Made by a program: the position numbers and the translations under genes. This document shows positions 10,269 to 21,487 of a stretch of DNA of 32,889 nt, piece after piece. The stretch is taken from NCBI GenBank assembly GCA_001579985.1, contig LRSR01013876.1, positions 1-32,889 on the forward strand, read 5' to 3'. The notes below the pieces were generated by a model. It worked only from the letters and a program-made list of their open reading frames with translations, was not told the origin of the DNA and did no database searches. Each line of letters starts with the position of its first letter. Position 1 is the first letter of the stretch. The DNA is from Hypsibius dujardini. Taxonomy: Eukaryota > Tardigrada > Eutardigrada > Parachela > Hypsibiidae.

Positions 10269-11402
10269 TTTCAGGGGACGGTCAGGGATGAAACGGTGAA
10301 TGGGTCAAAAATTTGAATATTCAAGCGGATTGTTTTACTTCAGATGAGTTTACTAACATGTGAATGAATGCGCGAATTCGTGACTGAGTTCGAAGCCATG
10401 AAGAACCTTGATGTCTGGAGACGTTCAGCTGTATTGCACCTTTAGCGTTCGTCTGGGTCGTCAACGATGAGGTTGATCATTGTTTTGGGGATCTGCCGTA
10501 GAGTCAATCGGGTCGGGGTAGTAATCCTTTGTTTTATCGGTCAAGGTTGTGAAAAGGACATCGATGTTTGCGAGAGGGAACTGTCAGTGTGATAAGACCT
10601 CTTCGCGTCGCAAGATTACAGCGGGCTTCTGGTTTTAAATGTTGTTCATGCAACTTGCAGAACCCTGACTTGCCAACCATACCAGTAGAACATACCGATA
10701 GCACACTGTAGACGAAATAGGCAAGACTAGGTTGATTTTAACCTAACCGCGCAGTGCGTTGGGTCTCCGGTTGATTAACCCGCGAACTGTTGGATGTTTG
10801 ATAGCGATGTCTGTTTGTTCGCGATTTGTTTACCAGTGTGCGAAGGGTCTTGTGCGCCGTTATCTTACTAGCCTGGGCACATGGTGGCTTTGTTTCGCAC
10901 ATGTTACTTCCGGTCAGGTATACGGGTGATTGAAGAACCCCAGCACTCCAACTACAACTGTCAGGAAGAAAGAGGCAGAGGTGCGAATGCATGTAAGTGA
11001 ACTTCAAAAACTATACACGAGGTGTGTGTGACAGATCACACATGCCCATTTTCTATTTGCTATCGCTAAACTTGTACACTACGAAACACGAAGGATTTGG
11101 TACAATATTAAGCAGTAGAACCCTCTTGCCATTGACCTCTATGGAAGATACAGAATTCGGCTGTTTTATTATTATTGCATTTTTATAGTACCAGTAATAG
11201 ATTTTGTAATACTCATAACAGACAGACAGTCAGACAGACAAATAGGCAGGCAGACAGACATACAAACAGACAGACAGAAAGACAGACCGATGGAGAGACA
11301 AATAGGCAGGCAGACAAGTATACAGACAGACAGACAGACAGACAAATACACAGACCGACAAACAGACAGACAGACAGATAGACAGATAGATAGGCAGGCA
11401 GG

Positions 11403-11433
<31 letters not shown>

Positions 11434-11897
11434 GGAAATGCATGGGATCGGTTTCCGCCATTATATTGCCGGTTCATGTACTGGTAAAAGTGCGAGTACT
11501 AGTTTTGGCCTCTCGCACTATCTGGCAGTCAATGGTCAGGTCGGTTTGAATTCTGTCATTATATTTCTACACTAGAGCCTGGTGACACTTTCCCAGCCTC
11601 TGATTCAGATTCAGACAAATGAAGAATGAGGAGAAAGACAAGTATCCAGGCAACCGTCGCACCCGTTTCCGCATTGGAATAATCACGGGAGTGCTTCGAA
11701 TCGCCGTTTCGACTATTGATTTGAGTTACGTTATTATTCTGCGGTAAAAATATTTGCGCAAGTTACTGCCCACGAGACATTAAACCTTTTTGTGCTTTTT
11801 TATACGAATCATAAATAATAAGAACTGGGCCGGATCTAACGCAGAAATTGAAACAGATCGTTATCTAACGCTAGCCTGTTTCGGTTTCTCCCCATTA
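10269..11897. other. Intergenic region between divergent ECT2-like gene and CFAP61
   Basis: About 1.6 kb carries no recognised gene. It contains a CAGA microsatellite (11220-11433). A segment ending in ATGCAT followed by GTAAGTG (about 10988-10995) resembles a plus-strand exon-intron junction, but the preceding frame matches nothing I know. Promoters for both flanking genes presumably lie here. Confidence 0.4.
11220..11433. repeat. CAGA tetranucleotide microsatellite
   Basis: An imperfect (CAGA)n array of about 210 bp with AATA and GGCAGG interruptions lies upstream of CFAP61. Confidence 0.9.
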
Positions 11898-14800
11898 ATG
11901 GAGCCAAATTCAACGGGAAGATCACTCCAGAATGGCGCCAGCCTCGAAGGTGAACGGAAGAAACGGAATTACTTTAAAGCTCGGAGAGCCGAGTACAGTG
12001 ATATCGCTGCGCTTCAGATCCTTGCAGCTGAAGAGTGTAATAAAGAGACATTCGGGCGGCAAGTCATTAGTCAGCTAATGTACGTAAGAATTCCTTAGGA
12101 AGTGTTATATCGAGGCATTGATTCATTTAAACTCTCTATTACCACTACGATATTTCATTTCCTTTTGAACAGTGAAGACAGCTTAATATCAGTGACGGTC
12201 ATCGAGCAAACCAAACGCTTCGAGCACATCACTGGCTACGCATCCTTCAACGACACGCCTACACGCGTGCTGCCCGGTCTGAAGAGCTGGTCGGACGTCC
12301 TGCAGCGGAGTCTTCCCCACAGCTACTTCTCAACGGCCAATTCCGTATTTCTGACGTCGTTAATCACTGAGCCACGCAACAGCGAAGAGGTCCTGGAGGA
12401 ATGTCTGAAGGTGTTGTTCACCGTCAATCCAGAATTGGATTATTGCCTCTTGCTCTCGGGAGTTGGTGCTTTTGATTCCCCTTTTGAAAAGTACTTCACC
12501 GCATGGATGGACCTGGTGGGGGAGGATGTCATCGTTCATCTGGCCATCTGCAAGAAGGAAAACGTCTATCCGGAGATCGTAATCCGGCCAGCCGAGATTC
12601 TCGACGTCCCGAAGGTGCTACCGTATTTCGGAAAGCTACACGAGAGGTTGCACGAAAACTTGGGCGAGAACTGGTTGGAGAGGATCGTTCGTACAGCGTC
12701 TTCGAGTAAGGATACAAAGTGCTGTGTGGTCGAGGTATACGCTTAATATCTCGCTTAACCAGTAGAAAACCCTGTCAAACAAAACAGGCAGGAAAGGATT
12801 AATCAGGCATTCTGTAGACCACGCGAAGTAGTTAAAATGAGATTATTTAGAGCGAACATCAAAAGGGCTCACTGCGATTCTGCTTCGCTTTAAATTGTAC
12901 GTAATTCATGATCGGTTTCCGGATCAAACACAGGCACAGATATTACAAATTGACAGAAGAATTCTGCCGGGTTTTTTCAGAGAGCTTAAATTCGAGTCGT
13001 TTGGAGGTTTCAGAGATAATAGGCTAGGAGAAAGGGATCAAATCCCGTGGTTCTTCCATGAATGCTCATCTAAAAATGAATGCGCAGCTGATTCGCCGTC
13101 CGTCAGTCCGTCTGTCCGTCCGTCCGTCCGTCCGTCCGTCAGTCCGTCAGTCCGTCAGTCCGTCAGTCCGTCAGTCCGTCCGTCAGTCCGTCCGTCAGTC
13201 CGTCAGTCCGTTCATCAATCCGTCTGTCCGTCAATCCGTCCGTCCGTCAGTCAGTCCGTCCGCCCGTGCGTCAGTCCGCCAGTCCGCCAGTCCGTCCGTC
13301 CGTCCGTTGGACACGTGGTCTGGACAGCCGACGTCGAACCGACTTATGTGTGTTTTTGAAACATTATGGTTCTAAAAGAATGAGCAGTCACAAATAGTTT
13401 GAGAAAATTCCAAAGACGATTTAATTTCGTAAAGATATCTAGTTAATTTGTCGAACGCGCACCATTGAAGGAATATCCGTCGATGTCACCTAATCAGTTA
13501 ATTAAGTGGTTCGCCCGCAATCGTGCTTGAGATAAGTCCACCACACTGACTTCGGTCAAGGAACTCGGTTTTTGAAGTCGCCATCCTTCGATTCGTTGCA
13601 GGATTCACGCGGCCAAATCTGTGGCTTCTTCAGCGTAACCTCGTCCAACATCGACTGGGAATATCTGGATGCTCACTACCAGACCAATATCTTCCACCAA
13701 TTTCTCCGCATCACCGACTTCGATCGCCTCGCCGGACGCCTCTCTAACTGCGATGTTGAACTCGGAACCGGCGAAACTGATGAAGACTTGGTTTTTGGAC
13801 CTCGCGACTCCGTACCGAGCACCACTGAACTGGAAAACCTTGACAACAATAACAAAAGAAAAGTTAAAGCGAAAGGTCGCCACCACAAACGGCCAAAAGA
13901 GAGCGAGGAAGAACTTAAGTTTACGACTTCGGTCGAGCGCTACATCTCCGACTTGATTAGAGACCTCTGCAACATTACCGTCAGTGAGACTGATCCAGAA
14001 GTGCCTGAAGCTGACAAGCAGTCAGAGGAAGTCATTGCCGCTAGTCAGTGCACACACGTGGCCACAGACAAAGACACAGACACAGACAAAGACACAGACA
14101 CAGACACAGACACAGACACAGACACAGACACAGACACAGACACAGACACAGACACAGTGCATTTTAGGATTGTCTGCTTAATATGCTGCTGCCTGCTAGG
14201 TACTACTGCATTTGCGAGCGTATTACCAGAGGTCACGGTGGAGAATCCTGTAGAGACTGACGGCACCGTGGAATTGCATTATGGCGATGTTTTCACAAAC
14301 ATACCGATACACACTTACTTGCCGGACGCGGAGAAACCGATCGAGAGTTTTGTAACCTTTAAGAATTTTCCGGTCGGCGTGGTATCTGAAAGTACGAATA
14401 AAGCAATGAAAGTAGAGAGTCACGCCAGTCAGATGAAAATGGCTACGAGCACAGCCTCATTACTGTCATCCGCCGAAAGCATCGTTAACATACTGCTCAA
14501 TGAGGTTCTACAAATTCACTTGTCGTCTCCCATTCTGGAAGAGCGCTCGGTGAACTCCGTCGGCAGTTCCGTTCAAGCGTCACTGGATCCACGTGACACT
14601 GACCAGGGCGTGGCTGAAAGTAGGGTGAGGATGCCGGTCGATCCGCGGGGTGTGAACACAGGTAGGGACGGGAAAAATTAAAATTTCTTAAGCAACGACC
14701 TGCTTTCATTCAACTAAAAATTTGGCCAGCGAAGGCTTGGCTTCCTTTGTTAACGAAACGTTTTATTTAATTTTTTAATTTTTTAATTTTTTAATTTTTA

Positions 14801-17800
14801 ATTCATAAATTTACAGTTTTACTCATTTAGTTTCTTCTGTAGTTTAGCCTGGTTTAATTCAATTTATCTAATTTTTCCATAGGGGCGTTGGAGGCCAGGC
14901 GGAATGTCGTGGCGGACTACTCGAAAACCCTGGACGTCGTGCTATCACGGCTGTACCGGACGATGCAGGAGCGCAGCAGTCAGGGCTTGACCGACGGTCG
15001 TGTGGGAGCGATGAACGCTGACACGGAGGACGCCTTGCAGGACTTGACCGACGGTCGTGTGGGAGCGATGAACGCTGACACGGAGGACGCCTTGCAGGGC
15101 TTGACCGACGGTCGTGTGGGAGCGATGGACGCTGACATGAAGGACGCCTTGCAGGGCTTGACCGACGGTCGTGTGGGAGCGATGAACGCTGACACGAAGG
15201 ACGCCTTGCAGGACTTGACCGACGGTCGTGTGGGAGCGATGGACGCTGACACGGAGGACGCCTTGCAGGGCTTGTCAGGCGTCTTGGAGAGCAACGCGGC
15301 GAAGTTGCTGGAACTGGAGGCTACGTTCGGGTCTAAGAGTGTCGCTAGTTTGGGGGAAATCAGTCAGACGACGGTCCAGGCTGCGGAGAGCTTAATGTCT
15401 GATTTGGAACGACATGTAAGGTGTGTAAGGTTATTCTTTGCTAGATTTTTAATTTAATTTGAGTACACCGAGAAGCAGTCTCCATTTAATAATTGTTCAT
15501 TTGAAAAGGAATCAGTAAGTTTCGAATCAAAATCACGATAAGGGTACCTACATGCAGATATGCCGCTTCGAAATTGGACGACGAAGATCGGACGTTAGCT
15601 GAAAACACGGTTGCACTGGAAGTTCTGGAAGAAGAAACGGGAGCATTCATCACGAAACAAATGACTGTTTTCGCTACGGAGGAAGAAAAAGAATTTCCCG
15701 TCATTTCCATCGACATTCCGGGTCCGACCCTCCCGGCCTCTCAGGCACCCATCCCGGCCTCTCAGGCACCCATCTCGGCCTCCCAGGCACCCATCCCGGC
15801 TACTCAGGCACCCATCTCGGCCTCTCAGGCACCCATTCCGGTCACTCAGGCACCCCTCCCGGTCACTCAGGCACCCATCCCGGTCACTCAAGCACCCATC
15901 CCGGCCACTCAGGCACCCATCCCGGCCTTCCAGGCACCCATCCCGGTCACTCAGGCACCCATCCCGGCCTCTCAAGCACCCATCCCGGCCACTCAGGCAC
16001 CCATCCCGGTCATTCAGGCACCCATCTTGTCGACTCTTAGCCAGGAGACTTTGACCACCCTCCAACTGTTGATCCATCAGTTGCAGGATGAGAACAAGGA
16101 GATCGCCCACAAACAGTTTGTCGTGCGGGAACTACAGATGCGCTTGACGCCACGGCAATTTCATCTCTCCTACCCGCCCATCGTGTTCCCGGTCAATTCC
16201 AGTGCCGTGTTCCCTGGTGAGTGTCTAAACTGAGGCACACCGAAATAACAAACCTAAACCCACACTAAACTAAACTCATCACCTTTTAAGTTCTACTTTT
16301 TTAGATTGTGAAAGGGAGATTGCTACAAAGGTTCAGTTATGTTTAACTAAACGGGAAAATAAGAAGAAACTAAAATTAGAAAGCTTTTTCAACTAAGGCT
16401 AAACCCATTGCTTGACAATAACTTAATTTTTCCCATCCCTAGGTGAGTACCAACTGCAGCGAACCAATATTGCCGGCCTGGTGCCCGCGAGTTCGGAAGA
16501 GCGTTTACGGCTCCGCGACTTTGCTTCTGACACCGAGTTGCCGCATCGGATTCCGGCGACCACGGCCAGGGTACCCGACTTGGCGTTCGGGGTGGGCGAC
16601 TTGTTGTCGCGGATGGATTTCGCGGTGAAAAAGCCGGATCTGCCGGTGTACGATAGCGATCCGGATCTGGCGGAACGGGAGCCCGACGGAGACGGCGTCT
16701 CGCGGCAACGGAAGCGGTTGCTGCCGCCGGTGGAGTTCGAGACGGAGGATCAGGCGTTGGAGCGACTGTTCAAGCTGGAGTACGGGCTGAAGGAATCCGC
16801 GACGGAACCGATGTTTAACAGCTGGGATGACTTGCTAAGGGTGCCACAGCCGTTTATTCCCACGCTGCGGCAGGAGCCGGGGATCCGGTCGTTCCAGCGG
16901 AAGGCCAACAAGTTCTTTCAGAATCCCTTTTTGGGCCGGGCCTCGGAGTTTAGCTACGTGGCGTAAGTACCACACAAGCACGGACGTACTCGAGAAATCC
17001 AAAAGAATTGTCAGTCTGGTCAAATGTCCTTAATTAAAGCTTAATCAATACCACCCGATGCACTATTTAGTTTGATTCTGCAATTAGTCTGTACCGGAAA
17101 ATAACCTCCTACCTGATTGGTCAATACGGCTTGAACAAAGTACGGACCGATTGCGACGGAACTCTAACCGCCTGTGCGCCCATTTCAGAGCGAGTGGCGA
17201 GCAAAACGGCATGTACCTGCTGCTCTTCCACCTGGACGACCTTCACGCCACCTATCTAGACGAGGTCCTGGGCCATTGCTTCACCGTCCTCCCCGGCTTC
17301 GACTACCTCATCACCCAGATCGCCACCGCCGAGCACCACAGTCCCCTCCACGCGAAATTCATGCGTGCCGCCTTGCGTGCGGACCACTTCCTCCGTGAAG
17401 AGCTCTTTGTCCTCCACATCACGTCGCTGTTGCGGTGCGACGACCTCGAATTCACCCCCGGCATGCCGACCGACATCCATCTCATCTCGCAGTACCTCGA
17501 CGGGAAACCCGACAGCCACGCTCTCTTACAGGCCTTCTCCGAGGCCGTCCACTACCACACCAACATGGAAGCCATTAAACTCAACTGTCTGGTCATCCGA
17601 GTGAGCGGCGCCATCGTCGGCTTCGTCATCTTCACCCAGGAGACCGAGCTGGAGTACCTATTCTCGCACTACAACGTTGATGACTTCCTCTGTCAGTCGC
17701 AACACAGCGGCCAGAATCACATCCGTGTCCTCCACTACATCATCAATCCCATGCTGAACTGGATGAATCCGTTTATCCTGCAGCAGGTGATGCGGTGGAG

Positions 17801-19903
17801 CGGGGCCACGAGTGTGTTCTATCGGCTCTTTCCCTCCGACCGACACCTGGAGAGGAGGGACAGTTTTCCGTGTTGTCTCGACCGGATGAATGTCATGCGA
17901 CCGAGGGCGCTGCTAGAGTACCCGGGTTCCACGGTGAATCGGAAGCTGCTGCCGCCGTCGACGGCCCGAGAGTGGCAGGAGCCCTTTGCGTTGTACCACA
18001 CCAATCGACGGTTGTTGTACGATGCGAAGGCCGAGGCGACGGAGAGGATTGTCATTGTCGGCGCTTCTGACACAAGCTTGCAGGTAAGCTAGACCAGGGA
18101 CTCCGTTCTTGCCCAAGCTCCGCAGACTGAGGTATCATTTCATTAGGCAGGTTTCATTTCAGGTACTGCGTAATTTGATTCTCTTCCCGCACATCCGCTT
18201 CACCAACATCATCCTGATCGATCCGCACGGTGTCGCCGCCACCGACCACTTCGAGACCAGCTGCACGTCCAGTCCGCCGTTCGCCACGCCCAGTCCGCCG
18301 GTCGCCACGCCCATTCCGCCGTTCGCCACGTCCAGTCCGCCGTTCGCCACGTCCAGTCCGCTGTTCGCCACGTCCAGTCCGCCGTTCGCCACGTCCAGTC
18401 CGCCGTTCGCCAGGTCCCGCGGACTCTTCACCGCTCGAGAGCTCCACCAGCTGGCCCTGCCCGCCCATTGCCAGACCATCTACGGGCGAGCCGTCACGAT
18501 GGACAAGGCACTTCGCATCCTCCACGTCAACGATAAACTCCGCATCCCCTTCGATTACATGGTGATCGGGACGGGCACGCAGTTTCTGTCCTTCAACATC
18601 AACGTCGACACCGACTGGATTTCCGCCCTCGGCAGCGGCGACTCCGAGCGCCAGCTGGCGGACTTCCCACGGAAGACCCTGCAGCAGACGCGCTCATACC
18701 TTAACAACTACTTCGTCATCAATGATGCATATGAAGCGGATTCAGTGGTCTCAAAACTGGAAGATCTGATGGAAAATCCGATCGGTAGGACAGTGAGTAC
18801 CGCGTTTTAGATCCACCCGTATATTATGCCTGCAGTGAAGCACAGTGTGGGCAGTCATAATACACGGGCGGATCTAAACAGCAACACCAATTGGTCGCGA
18901 CAGTACAGTACCAACCGTATATTATGACTGCAGTCATAATATACGGGTATACCGTATATTATGACTGCAGTTATAATATACGGGTCAGTCATAATACACG
19001 GGCGGATCTAAAAAGCAGCACCAATTGGTCGCGACAGCACAGTACCAACCGTATATTATGACTGCAGTCATAATACACGGGCGGATCTAAAAAGCAGCAC
19101 CAATTGGTCGCGATAGTACAAGTACCATCTCTTTCGTAGGAAAAGGATATTTCATCGTCTACGGAAATTCTTTAGAAGCGTACGGATGCGTCGACACGCT
19201 CCTGAAATTGCGCATTCAGACCGATGAGATTCTATTTGTAAATCCTGCACCGGCGTTTCCCGACTCGCAGACCGTGTTCGCTTCCTCCGAACTGGAAGCC
19301 TGGGTGAGGAATCTCTTCTTCACCCACGGCATTGTGGTGATTATGGAGTGGATTGCCGTGGCGTACAACGAAGGCGAGGGCGGGGACACTATCAATACGG
19401 TGACTTTCTGGACGGATGACGCGACCTTCAAGACGTATCACGTTCAGGCATTTTTCAATTACGCCGACCGACAAATGAACCCATTCACGTATTCGTTCTT
19501 GAATTCGTCCTATCTGATTGTGGATAAGAAACTGGTGATCGATGAGAAGTTCTACGCCTTTCCGGGGAGGATTCTGGCGGGCGGGTCCTGGTGCAAATAC
19601 CCGAGGCGCTATTTTGTGGGCAATTTCGACTTTGCCAATGTTAATGCAAGGGAAATTGGAGATTCAATTGGGTTGGAATTACTGGGCGCGGTATGTCCGG
19701 AGATGTTTCGGAAGAAAACGATTGACGCTCCGGTCGAGAAGTCAGTGGACCTGTGCCCGGTTCTGCCGAAGTTTCAGAAACCGTTGGTGGATTACGTCTG
19801 TTTACCGTTCGGCTGGTACTACTGCAACATCCGTAGGTTGAATATTTTTAGCAAAAGGACAGACAAACAAACAGACAGACAAACAGACAGACAGACAGGC
19901 AGG

Positions 19904-19934
<31 letters not shown>

Positions 19935-19939
19935 GCAGG

Positions 19940-19975
<36 letters not shown>

Positions 19976-21290
19976 TGTATCCGTTAACCTTCTGAACTAA
20001 ACATTTGTTTCAGGGTCGCCACAGAACCCAGTTGCCGGTACGTCGACCGCTAACAACGCTGGGGACTCGAACACAGTCAAAAAAGGAGAATACGTCAAGG
20101 ACGTCCGCCGGCTGATTAGTACAGGCAGCATACGTGATGGCAACCTTTTCGAAATCTACTTAGATAAGTTGAACTTAGTCGACCAAATCACCTGCGTCAC
20201 TACGTTTCCGGTAAAGGTTGCAAGCTTGAAAATCCTTCATGGAATGCACGAAGCCTGGCTGGAACTGGTGCAACGTTTCGATGACGGTTACATCAAGGAC
20301 CTCTTCGGTTTGTCTACTTTGCCATACTTGCATGTTTGCCTACGAGTACCTGTCGCAGATCTGTATATCGTTCTTTGGCTCATCTGCATTGGTCTGGTTT
20401 ACCGCTGCCAATTCTGTTTTATTCTGTCTGCGCTAGAGATAATTCTTCGTTGGCTTCCAATTTGCAGCACGAAGTAGTTGTCTCATTGTCTGCTGTCTGA
20501 TTGTCTCCTGGTGACATGTATGTGAGTCTGTCAATGTTTGTGCCTGTGGCTGTGTCTGTCCTTATGCCTGTGTCTGTGTCTGTGTCTGTGTCTGTGTCTG
20601 TGTCTGTGTCTGTGTCTGTGTCTGTGTCTGTGTCTGTGTGTCTCTGTCTGTGTCTGTCTGTGTCTGTCTGTGTGTCTGTGCCTGTGCCTGTGCCTGTGTC
20701 TGTGTCTGTGTCTGTGCCTTTGTCTGTACCTGTGCCAGTGCCTGTGCCTGTGCCTGCGTCTGTGCTTGCCTCGGTGTATATTTCTGCGTCTGTGGCTGTG
20801 CCTGTATCTGTGAATGTGCCTGTGTAGATATCCTTATCTAACGGACACTACTATTTTCCCAGACTATACTCAGGAATTATGGTTGAGTTGTGTCTTCTAC
20901 GACCGGTTCCCACTGTTAGCTGGCGAGCTTCGACGCTTGATGCTTGATGACCAAGTGAGCAGTTCCATCATAACTTCCCTTTGTTGAGACACCGCTTGCA
21001 TGTCGGTCCTCGTGCTACTCTAGGGCGACGGAAACAGCCTCAGCATCATCGAAATGATCAATCAGTGCTTCAAGAATCAAGAGCTGCCGCAAAATCCACA
21101 AAACCTCCTGTTTGAGGAGATCACCCGACGGATCCGTGTGACCGGCATCAAATTCGACATCGCTGAAACCATTGCGAGTTTCCTCGAACACAATCGGCAG
21201 CATCTGACAATGTACGCCAATAAGCTCAACCAGGGGGAGGATTTGCCCGATCTTATTCCACAGCAAAAACAGCAGCCTTCCGGTTACTGA
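11898..21290 (+). CDS. CFAP61: Cilia- and flagella-associated protein 61, expanded form
   Basis: CFAP61 (FAP61) belongs to the calmodulin- and spoke-associated complex at the base of axonemal radial spokes. Exons are 11898-12079, 12173-12734, 13602-14661, 14883-about 15420, 15558-16216, 16443-16962, 17189-18083, 18163-18784, 19140-19832, 20014-20307, 20863-20954 and 21024-21290, totalling 6384 nt and 2127 aa against about 1240 aa in human. The N-terminal GNAT-like part (1-250) continues into ICGFFSVTSSNIDWEYLDAH. A second conserved part runs from about 1174 (MYLLLFHLDDLHATYLDEVL; HYNVDDFL; LNWMNPFILQQVMRW; FALYHTNRRLLYDAKAEATE). The FAD/NAD-like fold begins at IVIVGASDTSLQ (about 1460) and continues with FIVYGNSLEAYG. 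The C-terminus has ELWLSCVFYDRFPLLAGELR and FLEHNRQHLTMYANKLNQG. The extra length lies between about 350 and 1170 and consists largely of in-frame tandem repeats in exons 3-5. Exon 8 has another repeat. Confidence 0.93.
13096..13310. repeat. GTCC/GTCA tetranucleotide microsatellite
   Basis: About 215 bp of (CCGT)n and (CAGT)n mixtures lie in CFAP61 intron 2 (12735-13601). The array gives open frames reading PSVRPSVSPSV. I interpret these as non-coding. Confidence 0.85.
14062..14157 (+). repeat. ACAGAC hexanucleotide array in CFAP61 exon 3
   Basis: About 15 units of the hexamer ACAGAC encode alternating Thr-Asp (DTDTDT with two DK variants). A hydrophobic stretch, IVCLICCCLLGTTAFA, follows immediately. 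The frame stays open, but a 147-nt in-frame intron (14021-14167, GTCAGA to TTTTAG) would also fit the phase exactly, so the array may be excised. Confidence 0.75.
14987..15271 (+). repeat. 57-bp coding minisatellite, 5 copies, CFAP61 exon 4
   Basis: Five nearly identical 57-bp units encode the 19-residue repeat LTDGRVGAMNADTEDALQD/G. Differences are mostly Asn/Asp, Glu/Lys and Met/Thr swaps. Near-identity at the DNA level suggests recent expansion. The repeat is acidic and likely helical or disordered. Confidence 0.9.
15730..16030 (+). repeat. 21-bp coding minisatellite, about 14 copies, CFAP61 exon 5
   Basis: Tandem 21-bp units (CAGGCACCCATCCCGGCCTCT type) encode the heptad QAPIPAS/T, with V or I in place of A in some copies. 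The product is a Pro/Ala/Gln-rich, probably extended linker between the N-terminal domain and the second CFAP61 domain. Confidence 0.92.
18268..18415 (+). repeat. 21-bp coding minisatellite, about 7 copies, CFAP61 exon 8
   Basis: Tandem units of AGTCCGCCGTTCGCCACGTCC encode SPPFATS. They are inserted after the strand NIILIDPHGVAA in the nucleotide-binding-like fold, where other CFAP61 proteins have a short loop. The insertion keeps frame and the conserved sequence resumes with LFTARELHQLALPAHCQTIY. Confidence 0.9.
18815..19110. repeat. Tandem array of 32-bp PstI-centred palindromes in CFAP61 intron 8
   Basis: A perfect 32-bp palindrome at 18915-18946 has the half-site CCGTATATTATGACTG followed by its exact reverse complement. 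Near-perfect copies are at 18952-18983 (one mismatched pair) and 19049-19080 (one mismatch). A copy at about 18815-18873 is interrupted in the centre. They are linked by a shared spacer (GGGCGGATCTAAAAAGCAGC followed by ACCAATTGGTCGCGACAGTA). Confidence 0.9.
19857..19974. repeat. CAGA microsatellite in CFAP61 intron 9
   Basis: An imperfect (CAGA)n array with two GGCAGGTAG interruptions lies just after the exon 9 donor at 19833. Confidence 0.9.
20520..20826. repeat. TGTGTC/TGTGCC hexanucleotide array in CFAP61 intron 10
   Basis: About 300 bp of (CTGTGT)n and (CTGTGC)n units lie in intron 10 (20308-20862). The complementary hexamer ACACAG also forms the coding array at 14062, on the opposite strand. 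Confidence 0.9.
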
Positions 21291-21487
21291 CCGGCTATAT
21301 ACCCCGAGAGGATAAAAAACAAAAGCAGCAGAAAGTTCCTGAAACATCAAACATTCAGTCAGAAGTTTAGACACGGTATTACCTCGATAGATAGCGACAG
21401 CGCACGGGTCACGTGACGTAATGGTTGTCCGCTGTACACGTGAAGTTTGCACTGTATAAACTACCTGTAATCCTGTACACACTCTAC

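Noticed and set aside
10738-11007. Minus-strand frame as a possible upstream ECT2 exon with BRCT sequence
   Set aside because: Its composition shows no BRCT motif and there is no matching donor to the ECT2 first exon.
15595-16110. Minus-strand frame with repeated DGCLSGR
   Set aside because: It is the antisense of CFAP61 exon 5 heptad repeats, and the plus strand has conserved flanks and correct splice phases.
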